34,835 nt of DNA from Flavobacteriales bacterium (GTDB taxonomy: Bacteria; Bacteroidota; Bacteroidia; Flavobacteriales_F; PHOS-HE28), in NCBI GenBank assembly GCA_020847755.1, contig JADLBK010000173.1, forward strand, positions 1 through 34,835. Direction: 5' to 3'. The first letter of the stretch is position 1. Every line of letters begins with the position of its first letter. Below the pieces are notes generated by a model, which was given only the letters and a program-made list of their open reading frames with translations, searched no databases and was not told the DNA's origin. Positions 17,669 to 26,356 of the stretch are shown piece by piece. Made by a program: the position numbers and the translations under genes.

Positions 17669-18107
17669 TCACCAGAACCCGGGGACCAGCCGGGCCACCC
17701 CGCGCATCCGATCAGTCCGTTCCGGAAAGGCCGCGTCAAGGAGATGTTCCTCCACCCCGACCTTGGCCACGATCACCGGCACCAGGAGCAGGGCACATCC
17801 GGTATGCGGACCGACCGGCGGGGCGGAGCCCACGGCGGCGGCGGCAAGGAGCACGGCCAGGTACATCGGATGCCGCACCCAGCGGTAAGGCCCCCTCAAG
17901 GTGAGCTGCACAGCGGGCCGTGGTTCAGGGAACACGCTGAAGGTGCCCACCCATGGTCAGGATGGCCCGGCCCACCAGCAGGAGCGATGCGGCGAACAGG
18001 GTGATCCTCAGCGCGCCCAACGCGGCCCAGGGTGCGGTCCACGCCAGCCCGGCCAACAGGGTGAACTGCGCCGAAACAAGGGCGAACGAGCGCAGAGGGC
18101 GCTTCAC
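17669..18107 (-). pseudogene. Isoprenylcysteine/phospholipid methyltransferase-like membrane protein, frameshifted
   Basis: Two frames make one protein. The first, from GTG 18107, encodes a membrane N-terminus (LRSFALVSAQFTLLAGLAW, ITLFAASLLLVGRAILTMG) and stops at 17925. The second continues from about 17950 with TFSVFPEPRP, RGPYRWVRHPMYLA, a further membrane segment and EEHLL. The GPYxxxRHPMY block is the hallmark of the ICMT/PEMT-like integral membrane methyltransferases. Removing one G from GGTGGGCACC near 17946-17952 restores a single frame of about 145 residues. The GTG start overlaps the MoxR stop by four bases (GTGA), which suggests translational coupling. It could be a true pseudogene, a sequencing error or a programmed shift; an error or recent mutation is most likely because both halves are well conserved. 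Confidence 0.7.
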
Positions 18108-19072
18108 AGAATGGCCTCCACGATGCGGTCGGCCGTGATGCCCTCGGCCTCCGCCTTGTAATTGCGGACCATGCGGTGCCGCAGGATCGGCTTGGCCACC
18201 GCCTTCACATCATCGATGTCCGGCGAGAAGCGGCCGTGGACCAAGGCATGGCATTTGGCCCCCACCACCAGGAACTGGGAGGCCCTGGGCCCGGCGCCCC
18301 AACCCAGGTTGTCCTTCACGATCGCGGGCGCTCCGTCCAAGGTGGGGCGGGTGCGGGTGGCCAGCTTCACCGCGTACTCCACCACGTTGTCCGGCACGGG
18401 AAGGCGTCGGACCAGCCCCTGGTAGAACTGGATCTCGTCGGCGGTGAGCACCGGCTTCACCTCGGGTAGAAGGTCGCTGGTGGTGGCCTTCACCACGGCG
18501 AGCTCGTCGGCGTAGGTCGGATAATCGACCCAGATGTTGAACATGAAGCGGTCCAACTGGGCTTCCGGCAGCGGATAGGTACCCTCCTGTTCGATGGGGT
18601 TCTGCGTGGCCAGTACGAAGAACGGCTCGGGCAGTTTGTAGGTGTGCCCTCCGGCGGTGACGGCCTTCTCCTGCATGGCCTCCAGGAGGGCGGCCTGGGT
18701 CTTGGGCGGTGTGCGGTTGATCTCGTCGGCCAGGATGATGGTGGCGAAGAGCGGCCCCTTGACGAAGCGGAAACGACGCTCCTCATCCAGGATCTCGCTG
18801 CCCACGATGTCGCTGGGCATCAGGTCGGGCGTGAACTGGATGCGATTGAAGCTCAGCCCGAGCGCCCGCGCCACGGTGTTCACCAACAACGTTTTCGCCA
18901 GGCCGGGAACGCCCACCAGCAGGCAGTGGCCGCGGCTGAACACGGCGATCAGGACATCGTCCACCACGGCATCCTGGCCGATGATGACCTGTCCGACCTC
19001 GGACTTCAGGCGGCGGTAGAGGACGCCGAATCGTTCAACGGCCTGGACGTCATTGGCGGGGAGGTTGCTCAT
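18104..19072 (-). CDS. moxR: MoxR-family AAA+ ATPase
   Basis: 322 aa, normal family length. Walker A GVPGLAKT is at 54-61 and Walker B IILADEINR at 112-120. The family's typical LATQNPIEQEGTYPLPEAQLDRF block is intact, and a C-terminal lid holds RASQFLVVGAKCHA. MoxR ATPases act as chaperones that mature or insert metal cofactors or assemble partner complexes, often with VWA-domain proteins. No VWA gene is adjacent here. It lies 30 bases after the SurA-like gene, fitting an envelope-biogenesis operon. A near-consensus TATTTTCG box 7 nt before the ATG may give it its own promoter. Confidence 0.93.
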   Translation of the reverse strand: MSNLPANDVQAVERFGVLYRRLKSEVGQVIIGQDAVVDDVLIAVFSRGHCLLVGVPGLAKTLLVNTVARALGLSFNRIQFTPDLMPSDIVGSEILDEERRFRFVKGPLFATIILADEINRTPPKTQAALLEAMQEKAVTAGGHTYKLPEPFFVLATQNPIEQEGTYPLPEAQLDRFMFNIWVDYPTYADELAVVKATTSDLLPEVKPVLTADEIQFYQGLVRRLPVPDNVVEYAVKLATRTRPTLDGAPAIVKDNLGWGAGPRASQFLVVGAKCHALVHGRFSPDIDDVKAVAKPILRHRMVRNYKAEAEGITADRIVEAIL

Positions 19073-19079
19073 GCGGGGC

Positions 19080-19087
19080 CGAAAATA
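19080..19087 (-). promoter_or_regulatory. Candidate -7 element (TATTTTCG) 7 nt before moxR
   Basis: One mismatch to TAnnTTTG. The predicted leader is about 4 nt. It sits in the 30-base gap after the SurA-like gene, so it would be an internal operon promoter. Confidence 0.25.
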
Positions 19088-19102
19088 CCGCGATCCGAAG
19101 GG

Positions 19103-20467
19103 TCATTCGCCTTCCGCGATGTTCCAATCGCGCAGGAAGGGACAGCCGGCGTGCGCGGGATCGACGCGGATGTAGGTGTCGGCCAGCTTCAGGCGCACCC
19201 AATCGTCCACCGCCTTGGTGCGCAGCCGGCCCTCGGCGGCCTGGAGCAGGAGCTGATAGTCGTCCTTCAGGTTGGCCCGATGGGGCTCGGTGCGGCGCAG
19301 CAGTTTGATGATCCTGAAGCTCCGGGTGCCGTCCTCCGAAGTGATCACCGCCGGTTCGCTCACCTCCTGCACCGCCAGCTTGTCCACCACGAAGAAGGTC
19401 TGCTGGTCCAGCTCGCCGATCGACCAGCGCGCACTGTTGCTGTTGGGCTCGATGACGATGCCGCTGGAGGACCGCGACTCCTCGTCGTCGCTGTGGTCAG
19501 CGGCGGCGGTGCCGAAATCGAGCGTGCCGGAACGGATGAGCGTGGCGAGGCTGTCCAGGAAGCGGCGCGCGGCCAGCAGGTCCTCGTTGCCCACCTGCGG
19601 CTTCAGCAGGATGTGCCGCGCGTTGTACTGCTCACCCCGGCGCTCGATGAGCTGCATGAAGTGATACCCGTAGCTGGTCTTGAACACTTGGCTCACCTCG
19701 CCCTCCTTGAGGCTCATGGCCACCGCGTCGAATTCGGGCACCATGGCGCCCAAAGGCACCAGACCGAGCTCCCCGCAATTCTGGGCCGACCCCGGATCCT
19801 CGCTGTACAGGATGGCGATGGTGCAGAAGTCCTTCTCCCCCTTCACCACATTGTCCCTGAAGCCCTCGATCCTCCGCCGGACCCTGCTGTCCTCCGCATC
19901 GCTCACGCGCGGGGTGCGCACGATCTGTGCGAACTCCACCTGGGCGTTGATGTAGGGCAGGCTGTCCTCGGGGATCTCCTTGAAGAAGCGTTCGACATCA
20001 CGGGGTGAGACCCGGATCTCGCCGGAGACCTGGCCTTCCATGCGCTGCACGAGCAACTGCTGCTGCACCTGGTCGTGGAAGTCGTCCTTGATCTCGGCGA
20101 TGGCCTTGCCATAGAACTCCTCGAGCTTCTCCTGGGAGCCGAGCTGCATGATGAAATAACGGATCCGGCGGTCGAGTTCGGCCTGCACCTGGCCTTCATC
20201 CACCATCACACTGTCCAACATCGCCTGGTCCAAGAGCATGCGCTCGTAGAGCAGTCCGCGCAATTCCTCACAGGTGGCGGTCGTGGTGATGGGCACGCCG
20301 TTCTGCCGCAATTGCTCCTGGCGCCCCTGCAGGTCGCTGAGCAGCACCACCTCCCGGCCCACCACGCCCACGATACCATCGATCACTTCAGGCACGGGCT
20401 GCGCCCAAAGCGGGCCCGCCGTCGCAAGAGCGGCGCATAGGCTGAGGATGCGGCTATCGATCGGCAT
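19103..20467 (-). CDS. surA: SurA-like periplasmic peptidyl-prolyl isomerase (two parvulin domains)
   Basis: 454 aa from ATG 20467, chosen for the signal peptide of about 22 residues ending LWAQ. The start overlaps the upstream stop by 14 bases. A SurA N-terminal helical domain (about 24-170) includes DGIVGVVGREVVLLSDL. Parvulin domain 1 (about 175-290) has YSEDPGSAQNCGELG and FKTSYGYHFMQL. Parvulin domain 2 (about 292-405) has NARHILLKP. Domain 2 is degenerate at the usual FGYHII block, so it may only bind. SurA-type proteins escort outer-membrane beta-barrels through the periplasm. A final helix (about 420-445) completes the SurA core, as in E. coli. Confidence 0.9.
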   Translation of the reverse strand: MPIDSRILSLCAALATAGPLWAQPVPEVIDGIVGVVGREVVLLSDLQGRQEQLRQNGVPITTTATCEELRGLLYERMLLDQAMLDSVMVDEGQVQAELDRRIRYFIMQLGSQEKLEEFYGKAIAEIKDDFHDQVQQQLLVQRMEGQVSGEIRVSPRDVERFFKEIPEDSLPYINAQVEFAQIVRTPRVSDAEDSRVRRRIEGFRDNVVKGEKDFCTIAILYSEDPGSAQNCGELGLVPLGAMVPEFDAVAMSLKEGEVSQVFKTSYGYHFMQLIERRGEQYNARHILLKPQVGNEDLLAARRFLDSLATLIRSGTLDFGTAAADHSDDEESRSSSGIVIEPNSNSARWSIGELDQQTFFVVDKLAVQEVSEPAVITSEDGTRSFRIIKLLRRTEPHRANLKDDYQLLLQAAEGRLRTKAVDDWVRLKLADTYIRVDPAHAGCPFLRDWNIAEGE

Positions 20468-21317
20468 GGATGTCCCCATTGGCCAGGGCCTGGCGGTAAA
20501 GATCGTCACGCATATCGGCGATCAGCTTCATCTTGCGCTGATTAAGAACGATGGTGCGGATGTCCTGGGCCACCAGGACCAGGGGCGGCTCGTCGCCGCC
20601 TGACCGGTGCTCCAACACTTCCACGAAGTAGGTGGCCGCGCTGTCGGCGAGCACCAGCCGATCGTTGCTGCGCAACCGGCCCAGCACCTCGCCCGTGACC
20701 ACAGGCACCTGGGCGGCGAACTGGCCCAACGTGGACCAGACCGGCCCGGGGTCGTTGATGGTGATGCCCTTGAGCGCGAGCCAGACCTCCAGTTCATGCA
20801 GGTCCTCGGGCCTTCCCCCCGTGAACCAGCGCTCCACCTTCCGCAACTGCCGGGGGTCCTCTTCGTGCACCTTGAACCAACGGGCGCGCAGGATGTCCTC
20901 CCTCAACGCGAAATCCTTCCGGTTGCTCTCGTAATGCTGCTGAAGCTGGGCGGAGGTGACCACCGTGTCCAGCTTCTGTTCCACCACGGCCTGTTCGTAG
21001 GCGTAGATGATGAGGGAGTTGCGGTAGTCGCGGATCCGGGACTCGACATCCATGCGGACCTCCGGCAGGTTCCGTTCGGCGCTGGCCAGCAGCACCTGTT
21101 CCCGAAGCCAGTTGTCCACGAAGCTGCGGGCGAGGGTGGCACTGTCCTCCGCTGTGGCATCCAGCGGGACCATCTGCCGCAGGTCGCTCCAATACAGTGT
21201 GTTGCCGTAGGCCCGCGCAACAGGAGGATCAGCGCCGTCCTGATCGGTACCGCACCCGACCGCCAGTGCGCAGCCGATGAGCACAGCATGCATGGCGTGA
21301 CGGGCGCTTCGGGGCAA
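20454..21317 (-). CDS. SurA-N-like lipoprotein, probable periplasmic chaperone without isomerase domain
   Basis: 287 aa from TTG 21317, three bases after the upstream stop. ATG 21293 is the alternative start but leaves a very short n-region without Arg or Lys. A lipobox LAVGC gives a lipidated Cys near residue 22. The rest is mostly helical and similar to the N- and C-terminal helical parts of SurA-like proteins (SDLRQMVPLD, SFVDNWLREQVLLASAE, QLQQHYESNRKDFALRE). No parvulin catalytic block is seen. Its place between two parvulins points to the same folding pathway. The 14-base overlap with surA suggests coupled translation. Function is inferred from context. Confidence 0.75.
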   Translation of the reverse strand: MPRSARHAMHAVLIGCALAVGCGTDQDGADPPVARAYGNTLYWSDLRQMVPLDATAEDSATLARSFVDNWLREQVLLASAERNLPEVRMDVESRIRDYRNSLIIYAYEQAVVEQKLDTVVTSAQLQQHYESNRKDFALREDILRARWFKVHEEDPRQLRKVERWFTGGRPEDLHELEVWLALKGITINDPGPVWSTLGQFAAQVPVVTGEVLGRLRSNDRLVLADSAATYFVEVLEHRSGGDEPPLVLVAQDIRTIVLNQRKMKLIADMRDDLYRQALANGDIHADR

Positions 21318-21320
21318 GCG

Positions 21321-23465
21321 TCAGCGGATGGAATAGAGCACGTCCTTGTTGACGCGCACCTCATACTTGTCGCGCAGCTCCTTGATCCAGTCCTTCTCGA
21401 GCTGGTCCTGGTACGCCGCGGTGATCAGGCCGCGTGCCTCGTCCAACGTTCTCGGCGTGGCCGGGATCACCTCCTGCAGGTCCACCATCACCACACGACC
21501 GTCCACATCGAAGTTGTCGGAGAGACCAACGTTGACGATGCCCTTCAGGTAGGGCTTCTCTTCGGCGGTCCAGGTGCCGTTGACATGCTCCAGGTCGAGC
21601 GCGGAGGTCCTGGTGAGCTCGGCCTGCAGGTCGGCGCCGCGCTTCCCCTTCTTGTAGAGTGCCCTTGCCTTCTTCGCCACGTCGGCATTCGCGCAGGTGT
21701 AGATGTCGCCGCGGTAGCGGGTATCCCACATGAAATCGCGTTCGTGCGCCTTGTGGTAGGCCTGCAGCCCGGTGCTGTCCTTCACGGCCTTGCTCCACAC
21801 CTTCTGGTCGGTGAGCTCGAACAGGAGGATACCGTCGCGGTATTCCTTCATCAACAGGCGGAACTCCGGGTATTTCTCCTCCAGCCGGCCGTCCTCGTAC
21901 TCCATCAGCTTGTCGTCCACGAACTGCTGGAAGCGCTCATCCACGTAAGCGGAGAAGGAGCGGCCCGGCTCGCGGCGCTGCTTGTCCTCCAGGTAGGTGA
22001 GCAGATCGGCCTGGGTGTAGCTCCGTCCGTCGATGGTGAACACCGGCTTGGTGAGCTTGGCGGCCTTGGCGGCATCAGGCGTCCACCCTTCATGCACATC
22101 GCGCACCACCACGGTATCCGCCGGTGTCTGCGCCAGGTCGTCGTGCTTGCGGCTGCGCACGTTCACCAGTTTGCCCTCCTTGATGGTGCCGTTGATCTCA
22201 CGCTTGTAGCGGCCATCCTTGCGTGCGATGGGCCCCTCCACGACGTCCTTGCGGCTGAGCGTGTCGAGCACCTGGGCGCCCTTGCGGAAGATGGTGCTGT
22301 CCAGCAGGGGCACCACGGCCTTCACGGCCTTGACGTCGGGCTTGTAGTTGTAGGTGGCGCGCAGCTTGTCGAGGAAGGCGCGGCGTGTGATGTCGGCGCG
22401 GCTGTCGCGGCTGATGCGGCTCTTGAGGTCGGCCTTGGCCTGATCGAAGGCGGGCGGGGGCATGGCGTCCAGGCGCTTGACGATGTGCCATCCGTAGCGG
22501 GTCTTGAACGGCGCGCTCACCTCGTCATTGGCCTTCAGGCCGAAGGCCACATCCTCGAACTCCTCGATCATCTTCCCCGTTCCGAACATGGGCAGCTCGC
22601 CCCCCTTCGTGCTGGAGCTTTCATCCTCGCTGTATTTCAGTGCGGCATCGGCGAACGTCACACTGCCCGAGGCCAGCTGCTGATGGATCTCGCGGATGCG
22701 CCGCTCGGTGTCGGCCTGCCGCTCGGGCGTATCCTGGTCGGAGGCGCGCAGCATGATGTGGGCCACCTTCACCTGGCCACGCGCCGGGCGCGTGTCCGTG
22801 ACCTTGATGATGTGGTAGCCGAAGCGGGTGCGCACCGGCTGGCTCAGCTGGCCGACCGGGGTGGTGTACACGGCGCTCTCGAAGGGATAGACCATCTGCA
22901 GGGCGCTGAACCAGCCCAGGTCGCCGCCGTTCTTCTGCGCACTGGGGTCATCGCTGCCCCCCTTGCCCTTGGCCACGGTGGCGAAGTCCTCGCCCTTGGC
23001 CACGCGCTCGCGCAAGGCCATGATGCGCTTCCACGCCGCAGTGGTGTCCTCCGGGGTGGCCTCCTCGCCCACCTGCACCAGGATGTGGCTGGCCCGCATC
23101 TCGGTGCGCGACCGGTCGTAGGCCTCCTTGATCAGCTGGTCGTTCAGTTCGCGGTCGATCAGGTAGGGACGGGCCAGCTGCTTGCGATAGCCGTCGAGCT
23201 CCGTCCGGAACTTGGTCACCGTGTCCATGCCGAGCACTTCCGCCTCCCGCACCTTCAGCTTGTAGTTGATGAAGAGGTCGAGGTATTCATCCAACGCCTG
23301 CTGGGTGACGGCCGCGTCCTTGTTGTTCTTCTTGTAGATGGCCTCGAACTCGCTCCGGCTGACCGGTTTGCCGTCCACGGTCATCACCACAGGGTCGGCG
23401 GCACCGTCCTGAGCGGCCAGGTGCCCGGCCACGAAGAGGCCGGCGAGCAGAACGAACTTCCTCAT
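21321..23465 (-). CDS. Periplasmic peptidyl-prolyl isomerase with two parvulin domains
   Basis: 714 aa from ATG 23465, with a signal peptide of about 18 residues ending LAAQ. ATGs at 23471 and 23483 are also in frame. The SurA_N-like helical region (about 25-120) is followed by parvulin 1 (about 123-228: RASHILVQV, GGDLGWFSALQMVYPFE, TRFGYHIIKV). Parvulin 2 (about 233-335: VAHIMLRA, KYSEDESSSTKGGELPMFG, TRYGWHIVKRLD) is also intact. A long helical C-terminal half (about 340-714) has a further degenerate isomerase-like part. It heads the operon with the lipoprotein, SurA-like and MoxR genes. It likely folds outer-membrane or T9SS cargo proteins. Confidence 0.9.
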   Translation of the reverse strand: MRKFVLLAGLFVAGHLAAQDGAADPVVMTVDGKPVSRSEFEAIYKKNNKDAAVTQQALDEYLDLFINYKLKVREAEVLGMDTVTKFRTELDGYRKQLARPYLIDRELNDQLIKEAYDRSRTEMRASHILVQVGEEATPEDTTAAWKRIMALRERVAKGEDFATVAKGKGGSDDPSAQKNGGDLGWFSALQMVYPFESAVYTTPVGQLSQPVRTRFGYHIIKVTDTRPARGQVKVAHIMLRASDQDTPERQADTERRIREIHQQLASGSVTFADAALKYSEDESSSTKGGELPMFGTGKMIEEFEDVAFGLKANDEVSAPFKTRYGWHIVKRLDAMPPPAFDQAKADLKSRISRDSRADITRRAFLDKLRATYNYKPDVKAVKAVVPLLDSTIFRKGAQVLDTLSRKDVVEGPIARKDGRYKREINGTIKEGKLVNVRSRKHDDLAQTPADTVVVRDVHEGWTPDAAKAAKLTKPVFTIDGRSYTQADLLTYLEDKQRREPGRSFSAYVDERFQQFVDDKLMEYEDGRLEEKYPEFRLLMKEYRDGILLFELTDQKVWSKAVKDSTGLQAYHKAHERDFMWDTRYRGDIYTCANADVAKKARALYKKGKRGADLQAELTRTSALDLEHVNGTWTAEEKPYLKGIVNVGLSDNFDVDGRVVMVDLQEVIPATPRTLDEARGLITAAYQDQLEKDWIKELRDKYEVRVNKDVLYSIR

Positions 23466-23499
23466 TTCCATTGCAGTAGGCATCTCGGTTGAAGGGTCG

Positions 23500-23507
23500 C
23501 AAATGTA
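23500..23507 (-). promoter_or_regulatory. Bacteroidota -7 promoter element (TACATTTG) for the isomerase operon
   Basis: Exact TAnnTTTG match on the minus strand, 34 nt before ATG 23465. The only upstream TTG is too far away to serve as a -33 element. Confidence 0.5.
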
Positions 23508-23543
23508 ACCGGTTCGCCTGAGCGGCGCCTCCCGGAGCCGTGC

Positions 23544-23580
23544 AAAAAGATCTGAACGGCGCGGAGGACACCCGCTTCAG
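23544..23580 (-). terminator. Rho-independent terminator after the 23577 gene
   Basis: On the minus strand CTGAA-GCGG pairs with CCGC-TTCAG around a seven-base loop, with a four-base bulge, and is followed by ATCTTTTT. The stop codon lies in the 5' arm. It separates the small exported protein from the isomerase operon. Confidence 0.5.
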
Positions 23581-24056
23581 CGCCGCTGCGCTGCGCGGGC
23601 GGCGGCACCGGCGTGGTAGCGCACCTTCATCAGACCGGTCCCCTTCAGGAAACTGATGCTGCCCACCGGTCCGGCCTCCTGCGCCAGCGGCCGTTCGCCC
23701 TCCCGATCAAGGACCACCTCGAAGCGGACATCCTTGTTCACCCGGCGGGCCTTGGCGCTGCCATCCGCGTTGCGGGTGTCCACCACGATCCGCTTTCCGG
23801 CGTGCCCGGGCTTGCCGAAGAACAGTTCGGCCCGGGTATCCACGGGAAGGCTGAAGGCGAAGCGGCCGTCCGGTTCCAGCAGGGCGTACACGCAGGTCTC
23901 GCCTTCCAGCTCCACGGACAGCACAGCGTCATCCTGATCGGCCTCGGACGCGCTGAGCCAGCCGGTGATCATCACGTGTTCCATGGCGCGCGAGGTGAAC
24001 GGTGCGGCGAGCAGGGCGGCGGCACACAGGAGGCGGAGGGACTTCAGAGGGCGCAT
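23577..24056 (-). CDS. Small exported protein of unknown function
   Basis: 159 aa from ATG 24056, which starts a signal peptide of about 24 residues (two Arg/Lys clusters, then LLCAAALLAAPF, ending SRA). The mature part looks like a beta-sandwich (ITGWLSASEADQDDAVLSVEL, YALLEPDGRFAFSLPVDTRAELFFGKPGH). That pattern resembles carboxypeptidase-regulatory or transthyretin-like folds, where a value is displayed with DGRF turns. I do not recognise a named family. It lies alone between the response regulator and the isomerase operon and has its own terminator. Confidence 0.7.
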   Translation of the reverse strand: MRPLKSLRLLCAAALLAAPFTSRAMEHVMITGWLSASEADQDDAVLSVELEGETCVYALLEPDGRFAFSLPVDTRAELFFGKPGHAGKRIVVDTRNADGSAKARRVNKDVRFEVVLDREGERPLAQEAGPVGSISFLKGTGLMKVRYHAGAAARAAQRR

Positions 24057-24136
24057 GGTGCATGAATTGATGATCCAAAAGTGGACCCATCGACCCGGCT
24101 GACCAATACCCACAAAGGGTGTTCCTGGTGCCGTGG

Positions 24137-24778
24137 TCACACCCAGCAGCGGTCCACGGCATACCGCACAAGGCCTGCCGTGCTGCGCACGTTGAGCTTG
24201 GTCATCAGGTTGCGCCGATGCGTCTTCACCGTGTCCTCGCTGATGAAGAGCGCTGCGGAGATCTCGGCGTTGGTGCGTTCCAGGGCGACCAGCCGGATGA
24301 TCTCCCGTTCCCGCGCCGTGAGGCCGATGTACTCCCCGTCGGGCCGCTTCTCGGTGAAGGTGTAGCCTTTGTCCACCGCTTCCTGTGCGGCCGGGCTGAG
24401 GTGACGCCCTCCGCCCATCACGGTGCGCACGGCCAGGGGCAGTTCCTCCCGCGGACCGTTCTTCACCAGATAGCCCGATGCGCCCTCCAGCAGCATGCTG
24501 TTGACGTATTCGACGCCAAGTAGGAGCGAATGGGCCAAGGCTTTCACGAGCGGATGCGCCTTGTGCAGGGCCCGCATGGCGTCGATGCCGTCCATGACAG
24601 GCAACGAAACGTCCAGCAGCACAAGGTCCGGCGGATCCCGCCGCACCTGTTCCAGCATGACCTCACCGGTGCCTGCGTAGGCGGAAAGGTCCAGGTCGGG
24701 TGTGTCGGCGTAGCGGGCCCTGAGGCCCTCGTGGACCAGTTCAAGAGCGTCCACCACAAGGATGCGCACGGGCGGCAT
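24137..24778 (-). CDS. NarL/LuxR-type response regulator, orphan
   Basis: 213 aa from ATG 24778, 20 bases after the guaB stop. The receiver domain spans 4-125, with phospho-acceptor Asp56 in LVLLDVSLPVMDG, Ser in the switch position (KALAHS) and the conserved Lys in GYLVKNG. The usual acidic pair before it is Asp10-Ala11 (VVDALELVHEG), so one Mg-binding acid is missing. The LuxR helix-turn-helix (about 150-213) is intact: GLTAREREIIRLV, NAEISAALFISEDTVKTH, KLNVRSTAGLVRYA. No histidine kinase is adjacent, so the signal is unknown. Cotranscription with guaB is likely from spacing. Confidence 0.88.
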   Translation of the reverse strand: MPPVRILVVDALELVHEGLRARYADTPDLDLSAYAGTGEVMLEQVRRDPPDLVLLDVSLPVMDGIDAMRALHKAHPLVKALAHSLLLGVEYVNSMLLEGASGYLVKNGPREELPLAVRTVMGGGRHLSPAAQEAVDKGYTFTEKRPDGEYIGLTAREREIIRLVALERTNAEISAALFISEDTVKTHRRNLMTKLNVRSTAGLVRYAVDRCWV

Positions 24779-24798
24779 GGCCCGAAGATCGTCGATCC

Positions 24799-26322
24799 CT
24801 AGAGATGGCTGTAGTTGGGCGCCTCGCGGGTGATGAAGACGTCGTGCGGATGGCTCTCGCGGACCCCGGCCGAGGTGATGCGGATGAAGCGGGCCCGCTT
24901 CAGGGAGCCGATGTCCGGCGCCCCGCAATAGCCCATGCCGGCCCGAAGACCGCCCACCAGTTGATGCACCACCTCCTCCAGCCGACCCTTGAACGGCACC
25001 CGACCGCTGATGCCCTCGGGCACGAGCTTCTTGATGTCGTCCTCCATGTCCTGGAAGTAGCGGTCCTTGCTGCCGTGCTGCATGGCCTCGATGGAGCCCA
25101 TGCCCCGGTACGCCTTGAACTTCCGGCCTTCGTAGATGATGGTCTCTCCCGGGCTTTCCTCCACGCCGGCGAACATGCTGCCGATCATCACCGTGCTGGC
25201 GCCGGCCGCCAGGGCCTTCACCACGTCACCGGTGTAGCGGATGCCGCCGTCGGCGATCACAGGCACGTCGGTGCCCTCCAGGCCTCCGGAGCAATCCAGC
25301 ACGGCCGTCAGCTGTGGAACACCCACCCCGGCGATGACCCGTGTGGTGCAGATGCTGCCGGGCCCGATGCCCACCTTCACGGCGTCCGCGCCCGCCTCGG
25401 CCAGCGCGCGGGCGGCTTCGGCGGTGGCCACGTTGCCCACCACGACGTCCACATCGGGGAAGGTCTCCTTCACCCGACGCAGGATGTCCACCACCCCGCG
25501 GGTATGGCCGTGCGCGGTGTCGATCACCAGAGCGTCCACCCCGGCTTCCACAAGCGCCTTGGCGCGGTCCATGCTGTCGGCGGCGATGCCGATGGCCGCG
25601 GCCACACGCAGACGGCCCAGATGGTCCTTGCAGGCATTGGGGCGCTGCTTGAGCTTCAGGATGTCCTTGTAGGTGATGAGGCCCACCAGGCGGCCCTGCT
25701 CGTCCACCACGGGCAGCTTCTCGATCTTGTGCTCCTGCAGGATCTTCTCCGCCTGCCCCATGGTGGTGTTGCGCTTGGCGGTGATGAGTTGGTCCTTGGT
25801 CATCACCTCGGTCACCGGTCGGCCCATGCGCTTCTCGAAACGCAGGTCGCGGTTGGTGACGATGCCCACGAGCCGTCCGTCGGCGGACACCACGGGGATG
25901 CCACCGATGCGGTTCTCGGCCATGAGCTTGAGGGCATCGCCCACCAAGGCCTTCTCCTCCAGCTTCACGGGATCGAGGATCATGCCGCTCTCGCTGCGCT
26001 TCACGCGACGCACCTCGTTGGCCTGTGCGGCGATGGGCTGGTTCTTGTGCACCACGCCGATGCCGCCCTGCTGGGCGATGGCGATGGCCAGCTCCGATCC
26101 GGTCACCGTGTCCATCGCAGCGCTGACGATGGGGACGTTGAGCGTGATGCGCCGGGAGAACCGCGTTCGGATGGCCACCTCGCGAGGAAGCACCTCGCTG
26201 TAGGCGGGCACCAGAAGCACATCATCGTAGGTGAGCCCTTCACCCACGAACTTATCGGCACGGCCGTTGGCGGAGTTCCGGGAGGCCTTTGCGGCCGTCG
26301 CACCGGCAGGGGATCGTTCCAT
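24799..26322 (-). CDS. guaB: IMP dehydrogenase
   Basis: 507 aa. It oxidises IMP to XMP with NAD+, the committed step to GMP, in the cytoplasm. The TIM barrel is split by two CBS domains (about 117-175 and 178-235). Catalytic Cys325 lies in [22 protein letters not shown] and the flap [12 protein letters not shown] are intact. ATG 26322 gives an N-terminus of about 23 residues before [20 protein letters not shown], longer and more Ala/Ser-rich than usual. An exact -7 box three bases upstream predicts a transcript starting at the A of this ATG. Confidence 0.97.
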   Translation of the reverse strand: MERSPAGATAAKASRNSANGRADKFVGEGLTYDDVLLVPAYSEVLPREVAIRTRFSRRITLNVPIVSAAMDTVTGSELAIAIAQQGGIGVVHKNQPIAAQANEVRRVKRSESGMILDPVKLEEKALVGDALKLMAENRIGGIPVVSADGRLVGIVTNRDLRFEKRMGRPVTEVMTKDQLITAKRNTTMGQAEKILQEHKIEKLPVVDEQGRLVGLITYKDILKLKQRPNACKDHLGRLRVAAAIGIAADSMDRAKALVEAGVDALVIDTAHGHTRGVVDILRRVKETFPDVDVVVGNVATAEAARALAEAGADAVKVGIGPGSICTTRVIAGVGVPQLTAVLDCSGGLEGTDVPVIADGGIRYTGDVVKALAAGASTVMIGSMFAGVEESPGETIIYEGRKFKAYRGMGSIEAMQHGSKDRYFQDMEDDIKKLVPEGISGRVPFKGRLEEVVHQLVGGLRAGMGYCGAPDIGSLKRARFIRITSAGVRESHPHDVFITREAPNYSHL

Positions 26323-26325
26323 GCA

Positions 26326-26333
26326 CAAAGGTA
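26326..26333 (-). promoter_or_regulatory. Bacteroidota -7 promoter element (TACCTTTG) abutting guaB
   Basis: Exact TAnnTTTG match ending three bases before ATG 26322. If the element is centred at -7, +1 falls on the A of the ATG, a leaderless arrangement. Confidence 0.45.
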
Positions 26334-26356
26334 GAACGCGCGGCGCGATCACCGGA

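Noticed and set aside
20607..23492. A 961-codon open frame on the plus strand opposite the isomerase genes
   Set aside because: The minus-strand frame encodes recognisable parvulin and signal-peptide sequence. The plus frame is His/Val/Leu-rich with no domain, a typical high-GC antisense shadow.
24057..24136. CACTTTTG upstream of the 24056 gene as a -7 promoter box
   Set aside because: It lacks the initial TA pair partly (C for T), and no supporting element was found, so it was not listed.
24805..26334. A 509-codon plus-strand open frame opposite guaB
   Set aside because: guaB on the minus strand is complete with all motifs. The opposite frame shows no family and only reflects codon bias.
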